Source: Rostratula benghalensis
Taxonomy: Eukaryota; Chordata; Aves; Charadriiformes; Rostratulidae
DNA: 64,000 nucleotides
Direction: 5' to 3'
Assembly (NCBI GenBank): GCA_013399305.1
Contig: VXAI01000013.1
Coordinates: 6,775,481 to 6,839,480 of the forward strand
Part shown: in pieces, positions 50,262 to 62,924 of the stretch
Layout: every line of letters begins with the position of its first letter
How positions within the stretch are numbered: the stretch's first letter is position 1
Notes under the pieces: generated by a model
Told to the model about the DNA's origin: nothing
The model's input: the letters and a program-made list of their open reading frames with translations, nothing else
Databases searched by the model: none
Made by a program: the position numbers and the translations under genes

Positions 50262-51280
50262 ATCATAGATTAGCCCATGCTGGAAGGGACTTTGAAGGAT
50301 CATTTGGTCCAACATTTTGTAAGAAGAGAAACCTAGATGAGATTATCTAGCACCCCGTCTAATAGCATCTTGAAACAGGGACTCCATGACATCCGTGGGG
50401 AGATTATTCCTTACTGTAAAAAAATATTTTTCTCATGTTGAGAGAAAATGTCTCCCAGTGAAACTTGTACCTGTTGTACCATGTCTTCTTTCTGTTGTGC
50501 CTTGTTAAGAGAGAACCTCTGTGCTCTTTGTAGCCACTCCTTAAGTACAGGAATACTGTGATGAGGTTCCCCCCGAGACATCTCCTAACTCCATCAGTCT
50601 TTCCTCACACTGAGGGTTCTGCAGCCCTTTGATCATCTTTGTGGCCCTCCTTTGGACCCTCTCTACATCTTCACCCTTTGGACCTGTCTGCATCTTTCAT
50701 GAATTGTTGGGACCAGAACTGTACACAGTACTCCAGGTGTGGCCTGACAAGTGCTGAATATAGTGGAATGTTTACATGTCTATCTCTGCTAGCAACGCCC
50801 TGTAAATGCATCCCAGGATCTGATTCACTTTTGTTGTGGCAGTGGTGCATAGCTGACTCATGTTCACCTTGTTGTCCCCTCAGGTTCCTTTCAGCAACAT
50901 TCCTCCCCAGCCAACTAGATCCTAGCCTGTACTTAAGTCTGGTTATTCTGCCACATACTGCTCTTGCCAGCCCACTCTTCCAACTTGTCCAGGTCTCTCT
51001 ATAAGATGAGTTCTCTCTCTTCTGCTAAATTCACTTCACCACCAAGTTTGGTGTTACCACTGAACTTGGTGAAGGTGTTTTCAATCCCATAGTCCAGGTC
51101 ATTTATGAAGATGTTAAGTGCTGTGGGGTCAGTATCAGTCTCTGGGGGACTACACTTGTGACAGGATGTCAACCTGAGTAGCAACCACTGATCACCACCC
51201 TCTGAGTGTGATCTGCTAGACAATTTCCTGCCCGCCTTGCAGCCCACCCATCCAATATGTTATCTTGCCAGATAAGATTT
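50262..51280 (-). mobile_element. CR1 LINE, about 1 kb of ORF2 C-terminus plus 3' UTR (copy L)
   Basis: The plus strand starts with the tail AATCATAGATTAGCCCATGC and TGGAAGGGACTTTGAAGGAT. The 3' UTR continues through 'cactgtgatgaggttcccccc'-type sequence (50563-50580) and 'gatcatctttgtggccctcc' at 50631-50650. The antisense ORF2 C-terminus then runs to about 51280. The tail wording differs from the other copies, marking a separate subfamily with a longer 3' UTR. Plus-strand frames such as 50639-51004 are antisense shadows of the element. Confidence 0.95.
50999..51247 (-). pseudogene. CR1 reverse-transcriptase C-terminal remnant, catalytic site lost
   Basis: The minus strand reads LNIFINDLDYGIENTFTKFS, directly followed by GNTKLGGEVNLAEERE. 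This is the CR1 RT block that normally has the FADD catalytic motif between 'SKF' and 'TKLGG'. Here FADD is FSGN (minus-strand codons at 51064-51053): both metal-binding aspartates are replaced, each by what could be a single transition (GAT to GGT, GAC to AAC). The stretch before it, which should carry 'PQGSVLGP', is not readable. The enzyme fragment is inactive. Confidence 0.88.
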
Positions 51281-54200
51281 AGACCAAATTGCTCTTCTGT
51301 AAGAGCAAAGGAAAAGGGAGGAGAATTATGGAAGATTAAAGATTACACAGAGTAAGAAATATCCCCCACACCTTGAATTAAAAGTACATTAATATTTCCT
51401 AATAAAGCATGCTTAGATTAGGCAAAAATAAAATACAAGTTGTTCATGAAACCTTAATTCTCTTCCCTTGGAAATATAAATGATTTATGTGATGAGATAT
51501 AAGAAATGTATAGCAGAACCATCCATGTAAGGATTTAATGAAAAGGGGGAAAGGACTGTAAAGCACGTCTGGATCCTGGCACAGTTTTTGAATATAAGTT
51601 GTCTGGAATTGGTTCATTTTGTTAGATTTTAAAGTTTTTATTTCAGTAAAATTTGTATTTTAATAGTAATTTAACTAGTACAATTGCAAAAAATTATTAC
51701 TCTTTTCATTTATTTTCTGAAATTATTGAAGGGTGTATTATTTTTTTTTGCTGGGGAAAAATGTGAACTCCTTTTCCTTCTAGTTTACCTCCCTCCCCAT
51801 TACCCTTAGCTAGTATATAACTCTCCAGGGAGTCACTCCTGCATCTAAAATAGTTCAATGCCTTCCCTAAGAAATGGAAAGAATAGGATACTTGTCATCA
51901 TCCTAGAAACATTTTCTATTCAAAGCTATGCTAGAGATGCCCTTGCACAAACTTTTCATCCTCAATGTCAATATACTTAGTCATTCTTCTACCCACTCTT
52001 GCAAGAGCCAAGTTATTTTTTAATGGATTATACTTCCTACTTCTTAGTAGTGTCACCTTTCAAAAATAAGGTGCTATACAGTACTTAGAATTACTAGCAG
52101 TAAGCAGAAGATCCAAAAATATGACTTACCTTAACCAGTAATCTCAAATACTGCGGTCAGTAGTTCTCATACTTCTTTTCATTTTAACTAACATATACTT
52201 TAGCTTATATACACGTTACTGATGTGACAATTAGCATATGGTTAGCTCTGTCTACGAGTTTAACTAAAGTTTTTTTGGAGTAAATGAAAATCATATCACT
52301 AATTTCAATGGACAAAGAACCAGTTTTTGCATAGAGGAGAAAAACCACAAGCCTGACAAAGGCAATATAAATTTAAAGCAATCATGTGTGATTGTTATGC
52401 TTTGTCTGCTAGGCAGACAGAAGCAATTCCACTGCCATACACTTCATAGTGGATTTAGGGAATTTTTCATCACTTCTGCTAAGGAAAAATGTTTTAATGA
52501 ACTTCTGTTATGCTGTTAAACTAGAGATAGTCATCTGTACATGGCATTTGCTATTATTTTGGTAACGTTCGTTATTTAAGTTCCGTTGTTCATCACCTTT
52601 CTGCATGTTGCTTCCATAAGTATTTTTGACATGTATAAGAGGAATTTGTTCTGGATATTCCCCTAAAACCCAAGCAAAGTTTAATTTCCATTAAAGAGAA
52701 TTAAATACAAATTTAGAAACCTCAAAACACCAAAACAATTTAGCCCCTTCCAGCAGAGCATATAGCTATGATGCATCTAAACAAGAAATAAGGAACTAAT
52801 TGCTCAGGAGTCCACACATACAGTGGCCCTGTTACTGCAAGAAGCAGCAGCATGTGCTGGAATAAATTTCTGCATGAACCTGTAACATTAGATTGAGGTC
52901 TGATGTTGTTTGAAGGAGTAGGAAGATGATTGAGGTCTGATGTTGTTTGAAGGAGTAGGAAGATACTCAATATTTACAGTATATTCAGTTAGTAAGTAAG
53001 GACAGTTATTTTATTCAAAGGACATTACTTATGCAAAATGTAATGTAAAATTTTTGAAAGCCCCTGTATAGAGAACTGAGAGTACATATTTACCATGAAA
53101 TTTTGACTATTATAATACAAAATAAGCTATCTCAATACATATCTCATCCAGTTGGCCTGCAGAATTCAATCACAGAATCCCATGGTTTTTTCTACTTTGG
53201 CTAGGGCTGGGCACCTGTTGGCACACAGACGTCATCCTGGGCTTGCACAGCCACTGTCAAGCACCCCTTCCCAAAAGGATGGGACTCTGTACATTAGCTA
53301 TCCAGATCCTGACCCCATCTCCTCTTCTGCCAGCTCTCTCACAAAATGGACAGTAGAAGTAGTTCTTTCCTGCTTCCAGAGGTGCACAACAATGGTGCTT
53401 CCAAAGATTTTTTAGGGATTTTTTAAACTTTCAGGGGCAAGACAAAAATGAAATCAAGATAAGAACAGAGTAGCCAAATTATTTGTAAACAACCACAGAT
53501 GACACAGATAAGTCCAGGAAGTACATAGCCTTTTGGAAAAGCAATAAAAGCTTCTGCTCAAAACCCAGTCTCAAAACATCTACATGTCTTTAAGTTTTAT
53601 TCAGTCCTTTCAAGATCTTTTGGTCTATGCAGACCTTTTTCTCCTGCTCCTGCTTTCTTTTCCCTTTGTAAGTATCAGCGTGAGGGCTTTGCCATTGTAA
53701 AGGTCTGGGTTCCTCAGTCAACTACTTATTTTGAAAAAATTGAAAAACTTCAAGTCCTTCAGCAGGTGTTCTAGTGCTTCCTTGTAAACTTCCCTTAGAC
53801 AACTGTGTCTTTAGAATTTAGCTTTATTCACTTAGATAAGGGGCTGCCATTCCCAAGGTAACAATAATGTTCTGTTATTAGCTCTCTGCTAATAATTCCT
53901 TCCAAACATCAGAGAAAAATAACAAACAGACAGCACAAGTGGAAATCATTCTGTATCCCATATGAAAACATTTCATACGCAAAAAGCACCCACCAGACAA
54001 AATTAAATGTAGAAATTTGTAAATATATTAGATCCAGTCATGCTCAATCTAAGTAGAAAATTTATTAGAATAGAAGTTTTAACAATATGTCTACACACCT
54101 CTAAATCAGGAAAACAGAAATATCACTTGTTCTAAGAAAACTAAAAGGTAAACTAGAGGAAAAAATATTTCAAGTTTCTGACACCTCCATCACATTGCTT

Positions 54201-56892
54201 AACAGGGTCATACAAATGGACTTAAAACTTCAAACCATCATATCCGTGGCATTTCTGAGATCTTAAATAAATAATTTAACTTTAAGCATTATTGTGATTT
54301 TGTAAAGATATAAAGGATCCATGAATAGTAACAGATACACAATCATAAAACCAAAAAATCTTATCAGAAAAAGCATGAACCAATCTAGTGGAAGAATTGC
54401 AACTTTTTTCCTATCATTTCAAGGTGAAAAATTATTTAAAGCCAAGGTATTCCCATGAGCTGCAGAATAAGCAAGAGCTGGTTTCCTGCTGACTATGTTT
54501 AGGTTTCCTTAATAAGTCCCTTAGTGTAATACTGGGCTAGATTTGTCTTTTTTTTTTTTTTTTAATGTTTCTGTGTATGTGGTTTATGTACATATATATG
54601 GATATGTAGAGGCATATATGTGTTGATTTTCATCTTGGTATTATTCAGTAGGCCAAATTCATGCCTGCTTTTCCTTATTTTGATCTTCATCCTCTACTCG
54701 CTTCCAAATTTCCACAAAATATATCAGAAAGTTGTGCCTTTGAGATTTCTACCTTTCAATTTGTTGAAATTGCTTGAAATTGCTCAGTTAAATTACATTG
54801 GGCAGAGCAACCCAACATTCTTAATTTTCTTAATAAATCAGGCATCAAGATTCCATTACTATTTCTTCAAAAGTGTGGAGCTCTAGCATTCATCTGTTCA
54901 GGAACAAGAACCTAAAAAAGAGACCACCAACAACTTGCTGATTGAGAATTGCAAGGAATCATACTGCTTTTTTTACTTCTTTGTAGGTCAGTGAATTTTA
55001 CTTTTTAGAAGCCTCACTCATCCCCTGCATTTTGGCACTATTTCAGTTCATTTCCTTGGAAAGCGAGCAGATTCCAGAAACAGTTGATTTTTAGCATGGC
55101 ATTCCTGATGGCTGTATTAGAAAGTACACATGATAGTTTTAAAATGCTCAATCGTGTCACCACTGCTTTCAATTTATTTTCTTCTAAATGTAAGTGTAAG
55201 AGTGTAAGAGAACAAGAACTTGACTCAGTTTAGTGGCATCATATGTTCTGTGCATTCTATTTTGTGCAATACCAGTGCAAACCACCATTAAGTGTTGCAG
55301 AATGTTGACCAAATAAAAACCTTACTAGAATTAGTTGTTAATTCACTTCTCAAAGCAAAATTTGGAAATAACTTAGAAAAAAACCCAGATCTTCCCCTAG
55401 AGCAGTAGTGGTGTGTTGTTCTGTAGGAATGAATTGCCAAGATCTCTATATGAAACAAAAGCAGAATCTGACCTCAAATGACCATAAATTGCAATAAGGA
55501 AAACTGGAAAAGCCAAAATTTTAAGCAAGTGTTTGGAATACAGAGCTTGCACATACGTTTTTTGTGCAGGATTTTAAATTCTATCTGCTCTATGTTTTAT
55601 ATCTTTTAATAAAAGGCACCTTTGAAAGTGCAGATGAATCTGTCATCTTCAGATTAGCATACTTTGTATTAACATACCTGCTTAAAGTCTTTTTAGGCCA
55701 TTCTCTCCAATAAATGTTCATCTTTTCCATACTGCTTTGAGGTCAGAATGGCAGAAAGACAATGCTACGTGTCTTTTCACTTCTTTCAGTATTTGAAAAA
55801 AAGAATTATTGGTCCCTTATTTAGATACTTGCTTGTCGTTTCCCTACATCTGCTTTCAGGAAATACTCTATAGACTTGTAATCTCTGTAATCTTACGAAT
55901 AATGAGGATTTAAAGGATTGTTCTACATTTAAAGTCAAGATAAGATAATCTTATTTTTTTCTTCTGGAAAAAAAAAAAAAAAGAGGCAAAGACATAGAAA
56001 ATGAGGAAAGATGTTATCTGAGTAGCCCTTTAATCTTCTTTGTTATAAAGAAAAAATTCTTAACTACTTCTTTCTCCATTTTTATCTCGGGAAGATTGAC
56101 TACAAAATCCCACCATATGAAAGGTATTGTCTTTTATTTAAGAAGTTATAAAAAACAATCTACACAATGTACTTTGATGGCAATCTATACTCTTAAATGA
56201 GGAGAAGGATAAAACAATTATTCCTTTTTTTTTTTTTTTCATTTGGCAAGACAATATGGGGTTTTTTTCTATTCTTGTTAGATGGAATAAAAATAGTTAG
56301 AGTGGGATTGACATAATTGGCCTGCTTAACTGCCCAGGAATATCATTCCATTACCATCATCTCTTGATGATACAGAAAATCATGGTCTATCTCACCACAC
56401 TTTCTATTAATTCTGCACTATGAATTTTCCTTGAATGGAGATTTGTGGAAATAGAGAACAGAACAAAAAAGGATGGATCCTATATTGTCATTATCTCACC
56501 AAACACTCTTTGTGCCTTGTCCCTCTTTTGGACCCTGTGTGTAAACATGTGGGTTGCATCATTGCATTCAATACATCTCACACTGATCTGAAATTGCATT
56601 TGTAACCTTCCTGAGATACACCTCCTCATCTCAGTTCACATGTTCAGAGATGACTCCATGAACGAAGTGTGGTAAGAGGGCGTAATCAGGAGAGTCACTT
56701 TACAAGTGTACTAATAAATCAAAAAAGTTGCTTCTGAAAGAACAAGTGCTATATGCTGAATGAGTTACCCAATTTAGGGAAAATAAATTTTTCACTTTTC
56801 CTTACTTTCCCCCTTTTTCTAGTTTCCTACTGTTGCATTTATATAGTTCAAAATTATTACAGCAAGAGTAAAATTTAATACTTAGCATCTGA
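51281..56892. other. AT-rich non-coding stretch with a perfect 37-bp duplication
   Basis: About 5.6 kb without a nameable repeat or supportable exon. It holds the tandem duplication at 52891-52964, T16 at 54548-54563, A15 at 55968-55982 and T16 at 56225-56240. A somewhat GC-richer patch at about 53150-53420 was not recognised. Its 87-codon frame has no domain. Confidence 0.55.
52891..52964. repeat. Perfect 37-bp tandem duplication
   Basis: A 37-bp unit beginning GATTGAGGTCTGATGTTG at 52891-52927 is repeated without a single mismatch at 52928-52964. The identity suggests a very recent duplication, or an assembly artefact. Confidence 0.97.
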
Positions 56893-57034
56893 CAGAATCC
56901 CAAAATCACAGAATGATATGGGGGTGGAAGGTACCCCCGGAGATCATCTAGTCCAAAGTCTGCCTCCCCCCACCTCTGCCAAAGCAGTTCCTCCTAGATC
57001 ATGTTTCACAGGAATGTGTCCAGGCAGGACAGAA
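56893..57034 (-). mobile_element. CR1 LINE 3' tail (copy M)
   Basis: Plus strand CAGAATCCCAAAATCACAG, then GGGGTGGAAGGTACCCCCGG and AGATCATCTAGTCCAAAGTC, ending near 'gtgtccaggcaggac'. It shares the 'gccaaagcagttcctcctag' and 'atcatgtttcacaggaatgtg' wording with the longer copy that starts 200 bp further on in the same orientation. Confidence 0.9.
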
Positions 57035-57240
57035 TAGAAGACTATTCCTGTTTACACGACAGTGTAGGCTAGCAGTATTTTGGCCTGCACTATGTGGAAG
57101 GAGATGATTTTTCCCTTTACTCACCATGGACCCAAGGACAGGGAACCATGACAGCCTACCCACTGCTGAGCTGCCAGATTCAGCCCAAATTCCCTGACAT
57201 TTTTCAGATGATATTTCATAACCCGTTTCTTGGGGTTTCA
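57035..57240. other. Spacer between two same-orientation CR1 copies
   Basis: About 200 bp of moderately GC-rich sequence that I do not recognise, lying between a CR1 tail and a second CR1 3' end. It may be unique sequence split by an insertion or part of a further repeat. Confidence 0.45.
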
Positions 57241-57522
57241 CAAAATCACAGAATCACAGAATGGTATGGGGTTGGAAGGGACCTCTGGAGATCATCTGGA
57301 CCAACACCCCAGCCAAAGCAGGCCCTCTTAGAGCACGTTGCACAGGAACTTGTCCAGGCAGGTTTTTAAGGTCCAGAAACAGAAACTCCACCACCTCTCT
57401 GGACAGCCTCTTCCAGGGCTCTGCCACACTCAAAGTGAAGATGTTCCTCCTCATGATTAGATGGAACTTCCTGTGTACAAGTTTGTGCCCATTTCCTCTT
57501 GTCCTCTCACTGGGCACCACTA

Positions 57523-57605
57523 AAGAAAAAAAAAACAACAAAACCCCCCCCCCCAAAAAACAAAAACAAAAAAAACCCCCAAACAAACAAAAAAACCACA
57601 ACAAA
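57523..57605. repeat. A/C-rich low-complexity expansion inside a CR1 3' UTR
   Basis: Poly-A, then C11 (57544-57554), then A-runs separated by C's, ending in ACAAACAAAAAAACC-like sequence. It sits where CR1 normally reads 'caccactgaaaagagcctgg'. The normal text resumes right afterwards ('gcctcttgacacccaccc'), so this looks like an expansion of a short A-rich stretch within the element and not an insertion of another transposon. Confidence 0.9.
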
Positions 57606-57699
57606 CTACCCTGGCCTCTTGACACCCACCCTTTTAGTTTTTATAGGTATTGATCAGATCCTCCCTCAGTCTTCTCTTCTCCAGCCTAACAAGACCCAA

Positions 57700-58261
57700 T
57701 TTCCTCAGCCTTCCCTTGTAAGACAGGTGCTCCAGGCCCCTAACCATCTTTGTGGTCCTCTGCTGTGCCTTGTCCAGCAGTTTTCTGTCCTTCTTGAACT
57801 GGGGAGCCCAGGACTGGACACACTACTCCAGATGGGGCCTCACCAGTGCAGAGTAGAGAGGCAGGATGACCTCCCTTGAGGTCACACCCTTCCTGATGCA
57901 CCCCAGGATGCCACTGGCCTTCTTGGACACAAGGGCACATTGCTGGGTCACGGTCCTCCTGTTGTCCACCAGGACTCCCAGGTCTTTTTCCTCACAGCTG
58001 CTCTCCAGCAGGTTGGCCCCCAACCTGTACTGGGGTTATTCCTTCCCAGGTGCAGCACTCTATGTCCTACATTTGCCCCTGTTGAATTTCATCAGGTTCC
58101 TCTTTTCCTTCATTCGGGTCACTGATGAGAATATTGAAGAGAACTGGAACCAGTACTGACCCCTGGTGTTTCCCACTTATCCCAGATTTCCAACTAGATT
58201 CTGTCCCACTGATCACAACACTCTGAGTTTTGTCTTTCAGCCAATTTTCAATCCACTTCAC
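57700..58261 (-). pseudogene. CR1 ORF2 remnant: RT thumb and C-terminal domain
   Basis: Minus-strand blocks: KWIENWLKDKTQSVVISGT (from 58258 downward) leading to VPVLFNILISDPNEG, which is the RT region ahead of the catalytic FADD. The text then jumps to a DEIQQGQM-like block (family 'MKFNKGKC'), so the piece with FADD is deleted near 58100. After a frame change come [40 protein letters not shown] and [11 protein letters not shown], where a TAG replaces the usual Tyr codon at about 57820. [11 protein letters not shown] follows in the same frame. This copy therefore has at least one frameshift, one stop and one catalytic-site deletion. Confidence 0.9.
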
Positions 58262-58790
58262 TATCCATTCATCTAATCCACACTTCCTAAGCTTACTTGT
58301 GATGATGCGTCAAAAGGCTAGCTGACATCAAGGTAGACGACATCCAATGCCCTCCCCTCATCTATCCATCAGGTTATGCCATTATAGAAGGCTATCAGAT
58401 GAGTTGGGCATAATTTCCCTTGGTGAATTTGTGTTGACTACTTCTGATAGTTGGTTTGGGTTTTTTTCTGTATCCAGATGCTTTCACAAGATGCCCAGAA
58501 TGAACTATTCCATCATTTTTCCAGAGATGAAGGTGAGGCTGACCAGCCTGGAGTTTCCCAAGTCCTCCTTCGTGTCTTTTTGAAGTCTGGGATGACACTG
58601 GCTTTCCTCCAGTCTTCAGGTACCTTGCCTGTTGTCCTTTGAAATGTCATGGAGAGCAGCCCAGAAATGACTTCTGCCAACTCCCTCAGCACTCATGGGT
58701 GCATCGCATCAGGACCCTGGACTTGTGGATATCCAGTGTACTTAACTGTTCCCTAGCTTAGTTTTCCTCAACCAAGGGGAAGTCTTCATT

Positions 58791-61700
58791 TGTAGAGACT
58801 TTCTCAACAAACCTTAGCTCATAATACTGCAATAGTCATGACTGCATAACTTCAGTCTTCTAGCAAATTTTAAAGGAATCATTGTCAAGAGCTGTAACAA
58901 ATGTTAAATATGAATTAATTTTGCATTGATATGTAATGAGTTTTGTCATGAACTCAGCTAGTGTAACATGAGCTGATTACTGAAGTGAGGAGTTCTTTGG
59001 GACCAGTAAAGGAAAGTAATACCACAGTAGACACTGTACTTAACACTCAGATTATGCAGATTTATTGCATTGCCATAAATATAAAAGACAATTTATTATA
59101 GCTCACAATAATTGAGACAATTATATAGCATGCTGGGAAAGATAAATCTCAAAATGTCTACATCCAATAGGAAAATATTTTTACTTTGTAATACTTTTGA
59201 TTTCTCTGAATTATGAAGCACTTGCAGTTTTGGTGAAGGACGATGGATGAATGCAGCCAATGACAGGTTCCAAAGAGTCATCAGTGTGTTAACAAATAGC
59301 CACTTCTTCTCATCGTAGTGACAGCTATTTCAGATGTAAGTTAGTATGGAAACGTAATAAAATAAAACCCCCTTAAAACCTATTGTAATATGGCTTTATG
59401 CTCCAGTATAGCAGCAAGCATTAATAGAAGAATTGAAGAAGTAATTATTTCATGTGCTGTCATCTATCTAATCTATCTGATCTAAGCTATTCATAATTAT
59501 AGGCCCTGAATAACTTTTGTCACAGGGAGACCACTTGATAGACTCCTCCATTGCAGAATGCTTTCCTTCTTGACAGATGCAAGCCCTGTGTTTTTCATTC
59601 AGTTTTCTTCTTTTGAAATGTGTATTGTATTCTTTATTTTCTTTCTGACATACTTATGAATTTTAGTACCAATACTAAGTATTGAATTTGAGGAATGTTT
59701 ATCACTTTTCTTTTACATACAAAGTAAACAAATATATGCAAAATGTAAAAATGAAAAAAACCCAACTCAAAACAAAAATGGATGGTGAGCATGAAGTAAA
59801 ATACTGTTTACTTACTTGTTTACTTACTGTATTTACTCTGCCTGTGTTAAGGCAGAGCATTCAATGGAGTCTAAAGTAAAAGAATAGCAGCTCACATTAC
59901 TTGGACTTAACAGGAATCTGCAAAGGTAAATGATCAAGATGCCATAAAATATGTAATAGTCATAACAAACAAGCTGTTCAATGAACAAGGAGGTACTAAA
60001 GATAAATTTCATCACAATGATATCAGGTTTAGGGTACCATAGTTATAGCTCCATAAGCTCAATAAGGAAGACATTAATGATATGGATAAATAAAAAGTAA
60101 ATTGAGGTCTCACTTGTAGATACTTGCATCAGTTGTTCTAACAACTTGCTTTCTGCAATTAAAGCAGGCAAATTATGGAATCTTATACACTCGGAACATC
60201 TGAATGAGACTTGTGAACAGGTCTATTGCCCTTTGAAAATAACTAAGAGTAAAATTCTCTTTAAATGTACATGAAAGCCATGCTCTTTGCAATTTCTGCA
60301 ACTTCAGCTCCTTTAAATAGTATATACTGTATATCCTAGATTAAAAATTACTAACGTCGCCTTTTTGGATTCAATTTGTTTGGAGCTTCATTTATGAGAA
60401 AACAAAGATCACAGAGCTATAGCAAGTATACAGAAAAGTACACAGTCCACGTCCTCAGCTACTCCAATCTCGTTATAGTAGAATGAGCATAAAAAACCTC
60501 CATCATTCTTTTTTTACCCTGTGGTATGACAGTTTTTGGAGAGAAACCTAAGAAAATAACTCAGATAATGATTGCAAAAATTGTTAACAGTTTATACAGA
60601 CATCCTTTCTTCTGATTTAAAATCACAAATTAGATCCAGTAGTGAAATTGAATTATCAAATTAAATGCAGTTCCAGTTCAAATTTTTTCTAGCACATTTA
60701 TATTTTAAGATTGTGGAGTGGGACCGATATTTTTAAGTTTAGTTCACCTACAGCAGGGGTCTAGCCTAAAGTAGCTGCCCTCAGATTGTTCTATGTTCAC
60801 AGAATAGAGAGAGGCAAACCAGTAGGTAATTAATTCTGATTTAAAACAGAGCATTAAGGTAAGAGGAATGACAGTGTGATCTATAGGTGTGCCCCAGGGA
60901 ATATTCTGTAATAATACTAATAACCAGCAGATCTCACAATACTCAATGAAGAGCTATAGAGTCCTGTAGAAAATTATTCAGAGGATCTAAGTTAAAGCCT
61001 CTATCATTCCATTGGCTTCAGAGGGGTTAAAGAGCCAAAAATGAACTTCTGACAAAACCTCTCCTTTTTCACTGGTATTATAAGGTAGCCTTGGTGACTA
61101 TCTTATAATAGATCTTATAATTTTTTTTTTAAAGCTAAAATTAGGATGCATGAATCCTTACCACAGTTCCCTCTCACATAAGTTTTTCATTCTAGCCATT
61201 GTTTTTGGTGTTTGGTTTTTTTTTTTCCTATTAATAAGGATTGTGGAATTAAGTCCACAGCTGTAAATTTTCTTAAATCTTGTTAAAAAAGGAAGAACCC
61301 AGGAATTCAGCTTTCTGTTCCATGGGTAGATAAGTGGTACCCCTGCATGTGCAAGAAAGGCTAATTTTGAAAAATGGTAACATTTTGTAGTGAAAAGAAA
61401 CAGCTCAAAGTAAATCATAGGACATTTATTTCCATGGATCAAAGGAAGAACCACTCACTCTTCTTCCATTGATTTAAGCATCAGAACCTTACAACTTCCT
61501 TACAGTTGTATCCTATAAGCACATTTCTTTAGGAATTGTCATTTTCCTCACTCATCTTTCTGTTTCTTTGAACTGTCTAACTACAATGAAGATCAAAAAT
61601 ACCTTGGATATTTTGGAATTTTCAAAAGCAATAGCTTTTATCTCACTCTGTAATGACATCATTCTTAGAAATTGCATTTTTTAATTTCATCAGAAAGAAA

Positions 61701-62924
61701 TACAAGAAAACAGTTTAATAATAAAGACTTTAAATAAAAAATAATGGAAAAAGAGAGGAAAAATAATTACCAATTGAAGGAAAAGTGTCGTGTAAAATAT
61801 TGCTTAAAACATACCTTGAAAAGCTCATAACCACTCAAAGGACAAAGTGGGTTTTACTCCATTTAGCAAACAGGGCACATAAGACAGCAGCTCTTCCTTG
61901 TCTGGTGGAAAGACCAGAATAGGTGTCATCAATTCTGTAACTGTGAGGACAAAATAAGACAACTTTGATTCGAGTCCAGAATGGTGCCATAAAACTGAAC
62001 AAGGTCTGACCATCTAGTCATGTTAATATGCATTAACATTACACTGTCATGTTCTTTCTGTGATAGCTACATATTCTCAGTTTTTTACCTAGCAGTATTC
62101 AGATTTCAGAACAAAAAATGAACCAAAAATCAACATACAGCTGTCTTTACATCTTCCATAAATTCCTTATTTGTACCCCATCAAAAAATCAGGGAGTGGG
62201 AGTTGGGCTGATCCTCATATGGCATAATGAAGTCAGCACACTCAGTTAATTACCTTATTTTATGACATTGTTTGAGTGTGTTTTTCAAATAACTAATTTG
62301 TATCCTGTTGTTCTTTCCTGGTTTTATGATCTATAATCTTTTCTCATAGATTTATCTTCTGGAGTTTGTCACTATATGCTTTTTTTGTTGTTTGTATTAA
62401 CTCAGTAGGTGGGTCTACAAACTATGTATATGCAAAATTTGCATAACATTTAAAGCACAGCTGGGTATGGTCCCTCTTTACTGTTACTTGATACAGTTCC
62501 ATTTTACATGATTGGGACGATAATTCCCTTTTTTTGTTGTTAGTTGTTTTACAAAAAAGGAGAGAGAAAATGCACTGCAGGAGAGCGTTATTGAAAAGAT
62601 TAAATAAGAGAGCTGTGGTTAGTAAATGTGACTGCGCAACTTTTTTCATGGGGGTGTTAGATTGCACATTGACGTATCCCAGTAGAGAAGCTGTCTCCTG
62701 TATGGAAGAACTTCTGGAAAGATACTGCTGTAGGATCTGTAACTTATTTGTGGAGAAATTATATATGAAAAATTCCAGTTTTAGCTTAATCAGACAGTAT
62801 AAAATTCTTGATCCATGCACAAAGAGAGGTCTTGTAAGCTTTGGTATTCAGGAACTACTTTGAGCCTGTATGGTTTAAAAAAATGGGCTGAATTCCAGTT
62901 GCAGTTATAGAGCGGAATATGGTC
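58791..62924. other. AT-rich non-coding stretch, nothing recognised
   Basis: About 4.1 kb with no nameable repeat. Overlapping opposite-strand frames of 132 and 109 codons at 62422-62863 have no domain and are probably chance frames. An 18-bp imperfect palindrome, TGTTAATATGCATTAACA, lies at 62021-62038. Confidence 0.5.

Larger units (their letters stand above)
57241..58790 (-). mobile_element. Long CR1 LINE copy, about 1.5 kb, broken (copy N)
   Basis: The longest continuous CR1 in the window. The 3' end at 57241 reads CAAAATCACAGAATCACAGA on the plus strand. The 3' UTR follows ('ggttggaagggacctctgg', 'gccaaagcaggccctcttag') and is interrupted at about 57523-57605 by an A/C-rich tract. The ORF2 C-terminus (57700-58060), part of the RT (58067-58261) and a more decayed upstream RT part to about 58790 come next. 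The subfamily tail matches copy M. The element is 5'-truncated and carries frameshifts, an in-frame stop and a deletion, so it is inactive. Confidence 0.95.

Noticed and set aside
50639..51004. 121-codon plus-strand frame rich in Ser, Pro and Leu
   Set aside because: It is the antisense of CR1 ORF2, whose real coding direction is the minus strand.
57254..57879. Long frames (123-130 codons) with Lys/Asn/Pro-rich stretches
   Set aside because: They are produced by the A/C-rich expansion and by reading the CR1 3' UTR in a non-coding direction.
62021..62038. TGTTAATATGCATTAACA as an HNF1-type site
   Set aside because: The HNF1 consensus has one base between the half-sites (GTTAAT-N-ATTAAC), while here there are four. 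Short AT-rich palindromes are common by chance.
62422..62863. Overlapping opposite-strand open frames (132 and 109 codons)
   Set aside because: Neither has a domain or a related sequence I recognise, and one may simply be the shadow of the other. There is no transcript evidence.
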